A stretch of 64,000 nucleotides of DNA from Lindgomyces ingoldianus. Lineage: Eukaryota; Ascomycota; Dothideomycetes; Pleosporales; Lindgomycetaceae. Where the stretch lies: contig NW_022985163.1 of assembly GCF_010093535.1 (NCBI RefSeq), forward strand, positions 248,603 to 312,602, written 5' to 3'. This document shows positions 47,400-58,753 of the stretch, piece by piece. Position numbers and translations under genes: made by a program. Positions within the stretch are counted from its first letter, which is position 1. Each line of letters opens with the position of its first letter. The notes beneath the pieces are model-generated. The model was not told the DNA's origin. It searched no databases and saw only the letters and a list, made by a program, of their open reading frames with translations.

Positions 47400-50300
47400 T
47401 TAGGTAAGCTTGTTAATCTCCTTATAGTTTAGGCATTTTATGTTTTCTATGTTTTTGCACAACTTATGTATTAAATCCCTGCTTAAACTTTATAGCATAA
47501 AAAAGTGTCCTTACTAGTAGATAAAACTTTTATTTTTAGGTAGTATAAAAATGTTCTTACTATTAATAATTAACACTTTTTTCTCTTAAAAGCTTATTTA
47601 TATGTCTTTAAAGTTAAGAAGCTGCTTAAAGTGCTTAAATTACTACTTTAGTAAGTGCTTTATAAGTCTATCTACTAGCATGTTGCTTATTTTAATATAG
47701 CGCACTTTAAAAAATCTCTTTGTGTGCTCTTAGCGCAGCTACATGTTCTAAATATTAATGTAGCGCAGGTAGGTAGTTATCTAGGCGTTCTTCTTTACTA
47801 CTAACCTAATTATTTGCTAGTTATTACAGTAGATCTGCTATAGTGTGCCTAGCTCTAGAGTAAGCTTTTTAAAGAAGCGTTTTAAAGCTAGTAATTTTTT
47901 TATAATGTGCGCTAAAGTAAGCAGCTTAGCTTTTGTTATAAATATAGTTACTATTAGCTAAAAAGCTGCTTTCTATAAAATTAGTTTTTTAAAAAGTAAG
48001 ATAATATATTTATAAAATAATTATCTAGTTTTTATATAATTAGTAAAAGACATGTCTTTATACATAATAAGTTACACACCTTTTAGTGCTTTATACTATA
48101 TGCCTGTATACCTTATGCAGTACAGGTACACAATTGCCTAGTTTACTGCCTAAAAGTGCTACTTTCCTAGGTTTATTAGGTAGTAGAAGAGCTAGGATGC
48201 TGTAAACGCTACATCTAGGCGCACTATAATTGCAGTGTATAGTGTTAATCCTACGCGCTCTTAGTATTTTTTAATTTTTTGCTTTATTACTAATCCCTAG
48301 TTACTTATAAGCTCTTCTAATAGTAAAAAAGTCCCTAAAAAGAGTGTGCTTTTTATAAAGTTAAACTTCTTTACTACTTTTTTAATATATATGTTATATA
48401 CTAGCTAAATTATTCTAGCTTTTCTATTTTTAATTATTTTAATCTTTAAAAACTATTTATATAGCCTTTAATTTTTTAGCTTATACATTTTTTTAATTAC
48501 ACTAATTAATTAGTAAGCTTCTAACTTATTATTATAGTAATAAATATAAAGTATATTATCTATATAAAAAAGAAGTAAAATATAGTAATTATAGTTAAAA
48601 AATAAGCATAGCTTTTTTTTAAATAAAATAAAGTTAAGCTTTTAAAAAGCTTATAAAAGCTTCTAGTACTATAAAATTAGTAAGTTACATAGTCTATATA
48701 AAGCTTAAAGAAGTTTAATGCACATGCTAGGCTTTATAAAGCCTTCTAAGAGCTTATATGTTACTTTTAGCTTACTTTTATAGTGCGTGTTTAAAAACAC
48801 ACTTATAACATTATATTACCTAATCTTTAAGTTAAATTAAGCTGCTATTACTATTACTGTTTAAAAGAATCTAGCTGCAAGAGTAGCAGCATAAGTTAAC
48901 TAAAGTAAGTCCTTACTCTAGAAACTACTGTGTACATAAATATAAGCTTTACATTTAGCAAAATACTTATTCTAGTTAAATTTATATATAAAGACCTACT
49001 TTAGTAAGAGCAGCTTAAATATTACTTTAGTTTATATAATCTCTTTTTAAGTGCTTTTTTTAAGCAAAGTAGCTATTTCTTTTTATACTATAATTTTAAA
49101 AAAATTTTTATATAAGTATTTATATAAATTTTTTTATTTTAAGAGTTTTTTTAAAAGCTTATAAGCTTTTAGTTAAAGCTACTTAAAAAAAGTAGCTATA
49201 AAAAACACTATATAAAGTGTTTTAAGCGCTCTATTATTATAAGTAATAAATGCTTTAAAGAAGTTTATTTAAAAGTGCTCTAGATTAACTAAAGCTAGGC
49301 GTATACTGCTTCTTTTTAAGAGTGTTGTATATATACCTCTACTTCCTGCACCCTTAGGCTTACTTAGGTTATTAGAATCTTACCTTTATATTCTTTAGCT
49401 TATATATGTGGCTAGTCCTTAGCTTTTTTTATTATATATATGTTTAAAAAGTGCCTTACTTACTTTAACTAAAGCTATAAAAAATAATGTTTTAGCATAA
49501 AAAGTAAAAGTTAATTTTTTAACTAGTAAGTTAGCTATTTAACTTAATAAGCTTAGTAGATTTACTTCTCTAGTTAAGTGCACTTACTAAGAATTACTAG
49601 TATACTTATGCCTACCTTATATAGGGCGTGTTGTAGAGCTATTTATAAGCTCTAGCTTAGAAGTTAGCTCTAGGGTAATAAGTGCTATATGTTTATTAAG
49701 AACTACATAAATTCTTAGTAACTTACTTACTATACTTATTACCTATGTAGTTACTTTTACTTTTAAGTACTAATTCTTTAGCTAGCTAACTTAAGTTTTA
49801 ATAAGCTTTTTAGTTTTTACACTTTTAAGCTTACACTTTTAAGGCCTTTAATTTAGTATATTACTTTACTACTTATTTAACTTTTAAAGTAAAAGCTTAA
49901 AAGCTTTTTCTATATTATAGATTTTACTTTACTTATTAAAAATTTTAATAATTTTTAAAGCTTTTTTTTAAAGAATTAGTTTATTACTTTTATTTTTATA
50001 AAAGTGTGTTTTATTAAAAGCTATGTTTTTTATAGTAATTACTTAGTTAAGTAATAAAACTTATATTTTATAAATATTTAAGGCTCTATAGCTTATAAGA
50101 TATTTTATGTAGCTTTATAAAGTTACTTTAAAGCTTTACTTTTAATGCCTAGCTACTTATTTCTTGTTAAGTAGGTAAGTGTAACAGCTATATACATAGG
50201 TCCTGCTTTAATTAGGCCTTAAATTAGCTATAGCACTTTTTACCTACTCTAGCTTATAGTATCTAAAGTAGTTAGTAAACTATGTGTTTAAGACTTTATT

Positions 50301-52430
50301 TAGTAAGCATAAGTTATATGCGTGCAACAGGCTTATATTATATAGCTATGTTGCTGTGTCTACTACTTCTAGCTAGAGCTTCTTAAGAAGTCCTGCGCTA
50401 CTTTTTATTTTAATAGACTTTATAATTATTTTTTATTTAGCTTTTTTTATAGCTTTATTTAGCTTATAAGTGTATAGTAAAAAGCTTTTAATATTAATGC
50501 TAGATTTTTTTACTTAAAGCTTATACTTTAACTTTCTATGCTAAAGGAGTGTAGTAGTGTTATTATCTTACTATATTTTACTAATCTAGAGCTTATATTA
50601 ATTAGACACTATGCTTTTAAAGTTTTTTATTACTTTTTAGATTTTTAAAAGTGTTTTTACTTAAAAAGAGTATAAAAAAATTTTACTACTATATTTATTC
50701 TTAATAATTATTATCTATAGAGCTCTGCTGCGCCCTAATAGCATATTAAACATATCCTATGTAATTCTTTAGAATAGGTAAGGAGCTTACTTTTTTAGTC
50801 TTTTTAATATAACTTACTTAGCGTGTGTTATTATGCAGTGCTTATAGTGTACTTACTTTATACTTATTATTTATATGTTTCTTACGCTTTTAACTAGAGC
50901 CTGCAGAGCTTTAGAGCCTAGGTGTCCTGCGCGCGTATGCTAGAGCTTTTCTAAGTCTAAGTATAAAAATATAGTTTATAAGTGTTAGTAATTTAAAAGC
51001 ACACTTTACACTAGTAAGTAAAAAAAAACAGCTTTATATTTAATAAACATAAAGTTATATTTTTAGTAAAGTGTTACTAGTACTTTATTCTTTTCTAGTG
51101 TGCTTATGCATAGTGTATAGTTAAGTTTTAAATACTATAGTCCTTTTTTTTTTAAATAAGCTTTTAAAATAATATTAATATAAAATTCTTTTACTATAAC
51201 TACTTTTTATAGTGTAAGATTTTTTATGTGCTTTTTTTATGCTTTATTTAACACTTTTTTAAGCTTTCTAGTTTTTATTTTTTAAATTAAGAATAACTAG
51301 GTACTAGCTTTTATTATGTATAAACTTTAAGCTTTTTTAAATAACCTAAGTATAAGTAGCTTTATACTATTTACTAAGTGTGTAGCACTTTTATTATCTA
51401 GAATTATGCTTATAAAAAGTAGGTAAGTGTTAAAATTTATAGTTATATACATTTTTAGTTTTACTAAGAGCGCTAGGTTAATAAGTGTAGTAATAATACT
51501 TTTTAAAAATGCTAGCTTATCTAATTTTTTAATAGCTTTTAGAGTAAAAAAAGCTACATCTAGAATTATATAGCTTTTTTTAAGTAGTATAGCTTTTACT
51601 TTTTTATACTACACTTACTTAAGCTTTTTAAAGATCTTTTAACATATAGTTTTACTAAGCTTTTTTAGCTTTTTAGTAACTGCTAATATAAAGTCTCTAC
51701 AGTTTACTGCTTTTTATAAATAAAAAGATTACCTTAGAGCTTTATATAAGCATAAGTAGCCTAATTAAGCTAAAATAAATTAGGCTAAATTATTATCTAA
51801 TTATTTACTAAGTGTTATAAATATACCTATGCCTTAGTTACTTACATGTAGGAAGTACTTTTAAAGCATTATTAAGAAGATCTTACTAATTTTTTAAATT
51901 ATTAAAAGTTTTTTACTAAGTGCACTAGCTTCTATAACCCTTTAGTGCATAAAGCGCGCCTAGTCTAGTGCAAGCTTTAGAGCTAGGGTGTCTAGGAAGT
52001 CTTATACAGCTAGCTAGCCTTCTACATTAAGAATCTTATAGGTCTTTGCCTTAGTGTATAGAAAGTGCTACTGCTAGTACTAAGCTTTTAAAGTTATAGT
52101 GCTATGCTTTACCTTAGTAAAGTAAGCTTTATACTTTACTTATATAAAATTCTTTATGCTTATGTTTATTAGTGCTAGCTTTTGTTTTAAGGCTTATATA
52201 AGTGCTTATAAGGTAGATTAGTTCTCTAATATAAGCTGCATTATTATAGGTTCTAGAAGCTTTAGTGCAACAGTTGCATTAACCTAGTTCTAGATTATTT
52301 AAAAATGTGTTGCGCAGGAAGCCTAGTTGCTTAATTAAGCTTAGTACTTAGTAATATTAGTTTAGTACTATGTGTTAGCCTTCTCTAGTAGGTTCTTAGC
52401 AGTAATTACTTTAAGTGTAGGCATCTTTAG
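47400..52430 (-). pseudogene. Copia-2 gag-pol remnant
   Basis: The gag start is readable on the minus strand near 52430: MPTLKVITAKNLLEKANT, then T-Y-TNITKY-A with TAG/TAA at presumed Gln codons. The RT region at about 48480-48900 and RNase H tail at about 47620-47850 are the reverse complement of the same domains in Copia-1. Dense TAA/TAG show it is dead. Confidence 0.82.
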
Positions 52431-52719
52431 AGCGCTGTCTATAGGATTTAGAGCGTCTAGTCTATCTAGATTAATTATGTCCTATAGGTTTTTGCTAAAA
52501 GTATAGAACTAGAGCTAGATAAACTAAAGAGGCTAGCTTATATAGTCCTTAAGCTAGTATACTCTTATTAAAAGAGAAGCATCTTAATTAGCTATAACAT
52601 AGGCTTTAAAAGTAATAAGAATTAATAAAGATAAAAAAAAAGCTTTTAAACAGCTTTTACTAGCGCTATAGTTATATAAAAAGAATTATTTTAGGTTCTT
52701 AAAGCGCTAGGCCTATAAC

Positions 52720-52937
52720 TATAGAGGATAAAATAGCCTAGTAGTAGCTGTTTAGAAGATTAGATAAAGTAACTCTGCTATCTAAGAGAGCTAAAGGCTC
52801 TCCTTATATACACTAAGCTTTAGAACATAATATCTCTAGATCCTGAGCTGCGTCCCAGGCTCTGAGCCCCCAGTCCCAGGCTCCGAGCCCCAGTCCCAGG
52901 CTCTGAGCCCCAGCCAAGGCTCTCAGTATACGCGACA
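52720..52937 (-). repeat. 5' LTR of Copia-2, half mutated
   Basis: 218 bp. 52720-52842 is RIP-mutated relative to the other LTR, while 52843-52937 is identical to it except for one TCA/TTA difference. Confidence 0.92.
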
Positions 52938-52942
52938 GTTAT

Positions 52943-54299
52943 TATTATACAACTTTTTTTTCTTTTACTTTAGTTTACTTTTAAATTTTTAAATGTATAT
53001 GCTTACTTCTTTATATGTTAGAGTCTTATTATAGAATCTTTTATATAAAAAGATGTACTAGCGTTTTGCATAAAATTAATTTATATAAAGATAATTTATT
53101 AACTAACATTCTTTTTTATAGTAAATAAAGCATTGCTTTAATTATATAAAAAAGTGTAATTAAAATCTCTTTAAACCTTTTCTATGTTATTAAAAGCTAA
53201 TTATATGTATTTTTTATTAGTGTAGTAAATTCTTTTTAGATTATTTAGGTATATGTTATTCTACTAATTAATTATAACCTAAAGTGCTAAATAAAGGTTA
53301 CTATATAGTGCTTTACATACAGGCTTAATTAAGAACATAGCTTATTTAAGCTTAAGTTATCCTTAGCATGCTTATATAATAGTAGTATAAAGTAGTATCT
53401 TGCCTTAAAATTATAAACTAAGAGCTTTTTATATAAAAGTTAGCTTATTAATTATAGCTTTAAAGCTTTATATAAAGTTTTTATAAAGTTTTTTTACTTA
53501 ATTTATATAAAGCTTATTATTATTTAATTTATCTTATACTAGTTATAATTTACATTAGTATTAAAGTAATTACTAAGCTGTTTATATAGAACCTTCTACA
53601 TCTTTTTAGAACTAATATTGTAAAGGTAGAACATGTGTGCGCAGACTTTAAAGATATTAAGGAAGATGCTTATGTATAAGGCTTTATAAATAATAAGGCG
53701 TTAGCAGAGCTTAATAAATACTATAGTCTTATTAGCTAGAATATTATATAGTTACTTTATGTAGTTATTCTTCTTTTTCTATGCCTTCTAAAATTATATA
53801 ACCTTCTTAGGCGCAAGGTTCTCTGCTGTAATATCTTATATAGATAGAAGTTAGTATAAATTATATAGTAATTAAATTATATATAGTAAGTACAAGCTTT
53901 AGGGAATCTTATATAGAGCTATAGCTACAGGAATATGTAGCTGCCTAGTTATGCTCTTGTATAGTAAGCTATTGCAAGGTAGTTATACTAATTACAGAGA
54001 AAGTATTAAGTCTATAGGTAATTTATATACAGACATCCTCTGTAGCGTTAGAACTAGCGCTAGTAGTAATAGTTTAGTATAGTAGTCTAATAAAATAGTA
54101 AAAGTGTGTTTTTATTATACGTTTATATAGTGTAACAGCCTTTATTTTGTCTTTTTTAAAGCTAATACTTTTATTTTATAAAGTAGTAATTAGTTTTTAT
54201 AAAAATAGTTAGCTAAGATCTTTAAAGAGTATAAGCTTTTACTTTATAAAGTTATTTTAAAAGTTTTTAAAAGTTTATACATTTATTATGCTTAATGCA
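52943..54299 (+). other. AT-rich degraded sequence with an unidentified coding trace
   Basis: 53595-54110 on + reads as one long frame with few stops, all TAA/TAG: RTNIVKVEHVCADFKDI, ALAELNKYYSLIS, then a Gln-rich part with RRKVLCCNILYR. This looks like a RIP-mutated protein-coding repeat, but I do not recognise the family. The rest (52943-53590) shows nothing. Confidence 0.45.
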
Positions 54300-54301
54300 T
54301 A

Positions 54302-54755
54302 ACGTACTTTACAGGCAAGTTGCTTACACACCTAAGTTACTTACTTTTGCTAAGACCCTACTAAACTACTCTTCTTACACTAATGCATTTCTAACAACAC
54401 TACTTAAATGTGCTAAAAGAATGCTAGATATAGCTTACACTTTAAGCTTTTAAATAAAACATAAAACTTTTAAAGAAACATGCTATAGCTATGTATAAAG
54501 TCTCTTAAAAGATAATAAATAACTATAGTGCTAGATAACCTTTATAAGCTAATTCTATAGCTAACTTATAAAGGCTAGGTAATAATAAAAAGCAGGTAAT
54601 TATTAAGACTATACTTAAGCTATATGCACAAGGATTTTCCTCTTAGATAGCATTTATAGCTAATATAGCTAATTCTTCACGCGCTAAGCGTAATCTAGGC
54701 TATATTAGCATAAACTAGCCTAGTATGTTTATAAAGTGTTATTTAAAGCTTAAAG
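54302..54755 (+). mobile_element. Pogo left-end fragment
   Basis: Begins ACGTACTTTACAGG after TA and matches the first 454 bp of Pogo-2; interrupted at 54756 by repeat R copy C. The other half is not found downstream in the window. Confidence 0.8.
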
Positions 54756-56410
54756 TGTTGAATAGGCTCTGACAGCTAGCTGCTTATAGTATAAGCACTT
54801 AAGTAGTAAGAGTAAGAGTAGTGTACAGTGTGCACAGCGTACAGGGTAGGTAAGGTAAGGGCAACATGTTTCTAGTTCTATTACTTTTATCTTTCTTTTA
54901 TATAAAGGAAAAAGGGGATATTTAGATGTTTATGCATAAAGGTTTACACATAAGCATTATATAACATAGATATGTAATTCTGCTTATGCATAATTACTTA
55001 TATTTAGGCTATAACACTGCTACTATATATAAACACTAGCAACTTTTTGTTTTATCTAAAAAGTTGCTTTTTATATATGTTACTTCTTTTTTATTTATAT
55101 AAGTCTATCTAATTATATTTTACTTATACTTTACTTTATTTATTAAGACTTGCCTTAGTAATGCTGTACATTAAAATAAGCTAGTTACACTATATAAATA
55201 GCTTTATAAATAGTGTAAAGTGTTTTAAGCTATTATTATCTAGCCTTTATGCGCTTACTTTATAAGTAATTTAGCAGTGTACAAGCTGTTTTATGTAGGG
55301 TTTTATGCTAAAATAGTGTAGGATCTTTATGTAGGCAGGTGCGTAGAGAGGTGTATATAATAAGGTTTCTTTTTTTTTTTTTTACTTTTTAAGCCCTACT
55401 GTATAATTCCCTAGCTCTTTTCTTTTTTTATACAGTGCTAATAGTAATAGATACTCCTGCCTGCACACGCACACACACACACACACAGATGTCTCTCTAG
55501 CCTTCCTCCTCTACCTCTAGCGCTGTTAGTGCGGGCGTCTTTAACGTCCTTGTGTAGTCTAGCAGCCTAGGGCGTATTTATGTTACCTTTTTAACTAGTT
55601 CTACTACTAATTAGCAGTTTATTTAGTATTTTAGCATAAATATATAAATTCTTTAGCTCTTTTACTTTTTTTTTATATAAAATGCTAATTATAAATAGGC
55701 TAAAAAGCAGTATATAGCAGCTTTACTATTTTATAATATTAATGTTGTTTTACCTACTAGCACTAATCTACAGCTATAAGCAGTAAAAGTTATGTGTTAT
55801 AAAGAGTACTTTTATATAGTTTTAGTTTAAAGTTATAGTTAAGTCTTAGTAACTTTATATGCTTATTATTATAGTAGCACTACTAATGCCTTTTTTTTTA
55901 TTAGGTGTTATATGCTAGCTAACTTCTAGGCTAATGCCTACACCTTGTGTGTATAGTAGAGCTATAGTCTGCATTATAACTACTACACGTAAGGGGTGGT
56001 GTGTTCTAGAGGGGGCTAGTAGCTTTTTTTTTTTATATACTAAATAAATAAACTATCTTTTTTATATATTCTTTTTTTTTAATCTTATAATAAAAAAAAT
56101 AAGTGTGTATAATAAAAAAAATAAAAAAAATAAGCTTTATATAAAAGTGTTATTAGTCTAGTTAGTCTAAAGCATCTTTGCGCACAGGATCTAGCTAGTC
56201 TATAAATGCTTCTATCTAGACAGAAAGGCAGTTAGTTAAAACTAATAATTAAAGAGCTTAATTTAGTGTTTTTTTATACATACATCTACTAAGTTATCTT
56301 TACTATTAATTTACTTTATTTTAGTAATTTTCTTTTTCTTATATAATTTATAGAGTAATATAATGTTAATTATAAGTTACTTTTTACTAGTAGTGCTTAG
56401 CTTAATAAGG
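54756..56410 (+). repeat. Repeat family R, copy C (LTR-retroelement-like)
   Basis: Begins TGTTGAATAGGC at the junction with the pogo fragment. 54756-55400 matches copies A and B in reverse complement, and 56160-56410 matches copy A (40205-40470). 55400-56160 is absent from A. A (CA)n microsatellite lies at 55466-55487. The shape suggests an LTR followed by internal sequence, but no second LTR or polypurine tract was found. Confidence 0.65.
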
Positions 56411-57179
56411 TAATTATATAAAAACTTTAAATTTATATAAATTACTACTAAGATTAGTAGTAGTTTAAGTGTTTATATAATTTATTATAAAGTTATACTA
56501 AAAGTAATTACATTATTAAACTTTTTAACTATTTTATATAGTTTACTAGTAAAGACACTCTTAGTTACTTTTTTACACTTAGTAGAATTCTAGTGTATAA
56601 TATTACTTATTATTTTAAAGTAGTTACTTTACTTTATATAGTCTTTATTACTTAATATAATTAAAAATTTTAGCTATAAGCTAAAGTTTTTATTATTAGT
56701 AAATAATTTATTTATAAAAATAAACAGCTTTACACTATTAAGCTATAATAGTAAGAAGGTAAGACTACACTTACTATTATCTATCTGCTATTAGATTTAT
56801 GTATTAAGTGTGTTAATGTTATTATATAAATAGTCTATAGTTTATGCAGTAATAAATAAGTTAAATACTACTTTTAGTTAATATATAAATATAATATATA
56901 CCTTTTTTACATATTACTTAATATATTATTATATAGCATCTTTGTTTTTTAAGTTAATTATATAAAAGTAGCTTACTTATTTTTTCTAAGTAAGAACTAC
57001 TATGTTATGTGTAAGTTTAATCCTTTTACTATTAAACTTAATAAGCTGCTTTTTTACTAAGATAGTTTTACTTTTTATATAAAACTTTACTTTTTATAGT
57101 TTTTTTTTTCTTTTTATGTAAAATTTTTTATTATAATACTTAAAGTGTTATCTGTTTATAAGCTAGTAATACTAAAAGT
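56411..57179. other. AT-rich degraded sequence, unidentified
   Basis: Continuation of repeat R copy C or another element; no coding signal recognised. Confidence 0.4.
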
Positions 57180-57980
57180 ATGCTTTTTTTATTAGTAATT
57201 AAAAAGTAAAGGTTATATAAAAAAATGTGCATATACAGCTTTTTTTTATAGTAGTTATAGTATGTTTTAAACTAATACAGTCCTAATTTAGCAGCTCTAT
57301 ATAAAAGTTGTACAACCTAGAGTATTGTATTTAGTAGAAAGCTCTAGCGCATCTCTTTTAGTAGCTTTGTGTATAGTGTGCGCATAAGCTTATTTATTAA
57401 TTAAATGTATGCTTATGTAATATTACATAGTTTAAAATATATTTTATATGTAGCTCTTAGGCTTACTTTTATAGCTAAAAGTAGTCTTTAGCTTATCTTT
57501 TAAATAGTTAGTAACTAGGTAAGAATTTCTTTTTTCTTTTTATTTAAGTAGCTAGTAAATACTAAGCAGAATTTTTTATAGAGTTAAGTTATTTTACCTT
57601 TTACTTTTTATATAAAGTAAAAGTTAAAAATCTAACTTTTATGCCTTATTAAGTTATACACTATAACTTTAAAAGTGCTATTAGTAATTAAAGTGTTTAT
57701 CTTTATATAGTCTAATTTTTTAAATAGTTTTTTAAGTGTAGTAATTACACTATTTATATAAAGCTTAATAGATAAGGCTTAATTTTTTTTCTTTTTCTAG
57801 GTTAGAAATACCTAGTCTAGACTTTATACAGGTTTCCTTTGCTTTTTACTTCTTTTAGTATTTATATTTTCTCTTTACACTAGTGCAGCATTACTGTCCT
57901 AAGGGGCTTAGTCTACAGTAGGCTCTAGTTCTGCCTTTATAATATTCTTATAAAGTTGTTTTTTTTTTCTACAGAAAATC
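57180..57980 (-). pseudogene. Unidentified RIP-degraded coding remnant
   Basis: The minus strand carries one frame of about 200 codons with few stops. It reads ELEPTVDQAPQDSNAAL in its upstream part and NTLITNSTFKVIVYNLIRHKS, LLLAIKVSLRATYKIYFKLCNIT, LMRTLYTKLLKEMRQSFLL, VVQLLYRAAKLG further on. The low stop density and plausible amphipathic pattern suggest a mutated gene in a repeat. I do not recognise the family. Confidence 0.4.
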
Positions 57981-58753
57981 TTTTTATATAAAGAATAGTT
58001 TATTTAGGTTATCTATTATAAGTAAGTTGTTTTTTTTTCTTTATAGTATAGTTTCACCTGTGTACATTAGAGCTTTAGTAGGCTATTTTTTCTTTTAATA
58101 ATAATGTTTCTCTCTTTAATACTTTTAATCTTATATAAGCTAGTCTAGCCTTTTTTCTTTTTTTATGCTATAATTTTTAAGCTAAAGAGGAAGTTAGGAA
58201 CTTTATATGTTATAAAGCTATTATAAGTATTAATTATATAATTAATGTTTACTTTTACATGGTTTTTTTAAAGTATTTTTATTACTTTTTATACAGCGCT
58301 TACTTATATAATAATGTCTAGTAATAGTAAAAAGTCTAAGTTAATTATTAAGTATACTTTAAAGACTAGTAGTGTAGGTACTAGACTATATAGGCTAGCT
58401 ATGTTATTTAGAGCCTTAACTGCTATTTATAAGATAGCTGTATTATCTATACAGTTACTTAGCTTAGTCTTTAGAATGTTAAACACTTATTAAAGAGGTG
58501 TATATGCACGCTTAACTTTTTTAACTACTTAATATGCTTTTATAGGCATTTACTTACATATAGCTCTTATAATTTTTACATAAGCTGAAAAATTTTTTAA
58601 GGCAAAGTTTATACTAAAGTTATGCATAATATAGTTTAGAGGTTCTTAATAAGTGTTAATTTAGCATTTACATAGTGCATCTTAGGTATCTTGTGCAGAC
58701 ATAGATTTTAGGAATATAGCTACTTAAAATAATATATCTACATTAATAATATA
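57981..58753. other. AT-rich stretch, no feature recognised
   Basis: T-rich sequence between the unidentified remnant and Pogo-3. Confidence 0.4.

Larger units (their letters stand above)
46131..52937 (-). mobile_element. Copia-2: complete Ty1/copia retrotransposon
   Basis: 6,807 bp with two 218-bp LTRs and target duplication GTTAT (46126-46130 and 52938-52942). The polypurine tract lies beside the left LTR on the minus strand, giving right-to-left orientation. Between pol and the 3' LTR the element carries a GC-rich stretch (46670-46860) and a trinucleotide-like array (47191-47345). About 46131-47400 and the right end 52843-52937 keep YCR triplets; the 5.3 kb between are strongly depleted. 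Confidence 0.93.
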
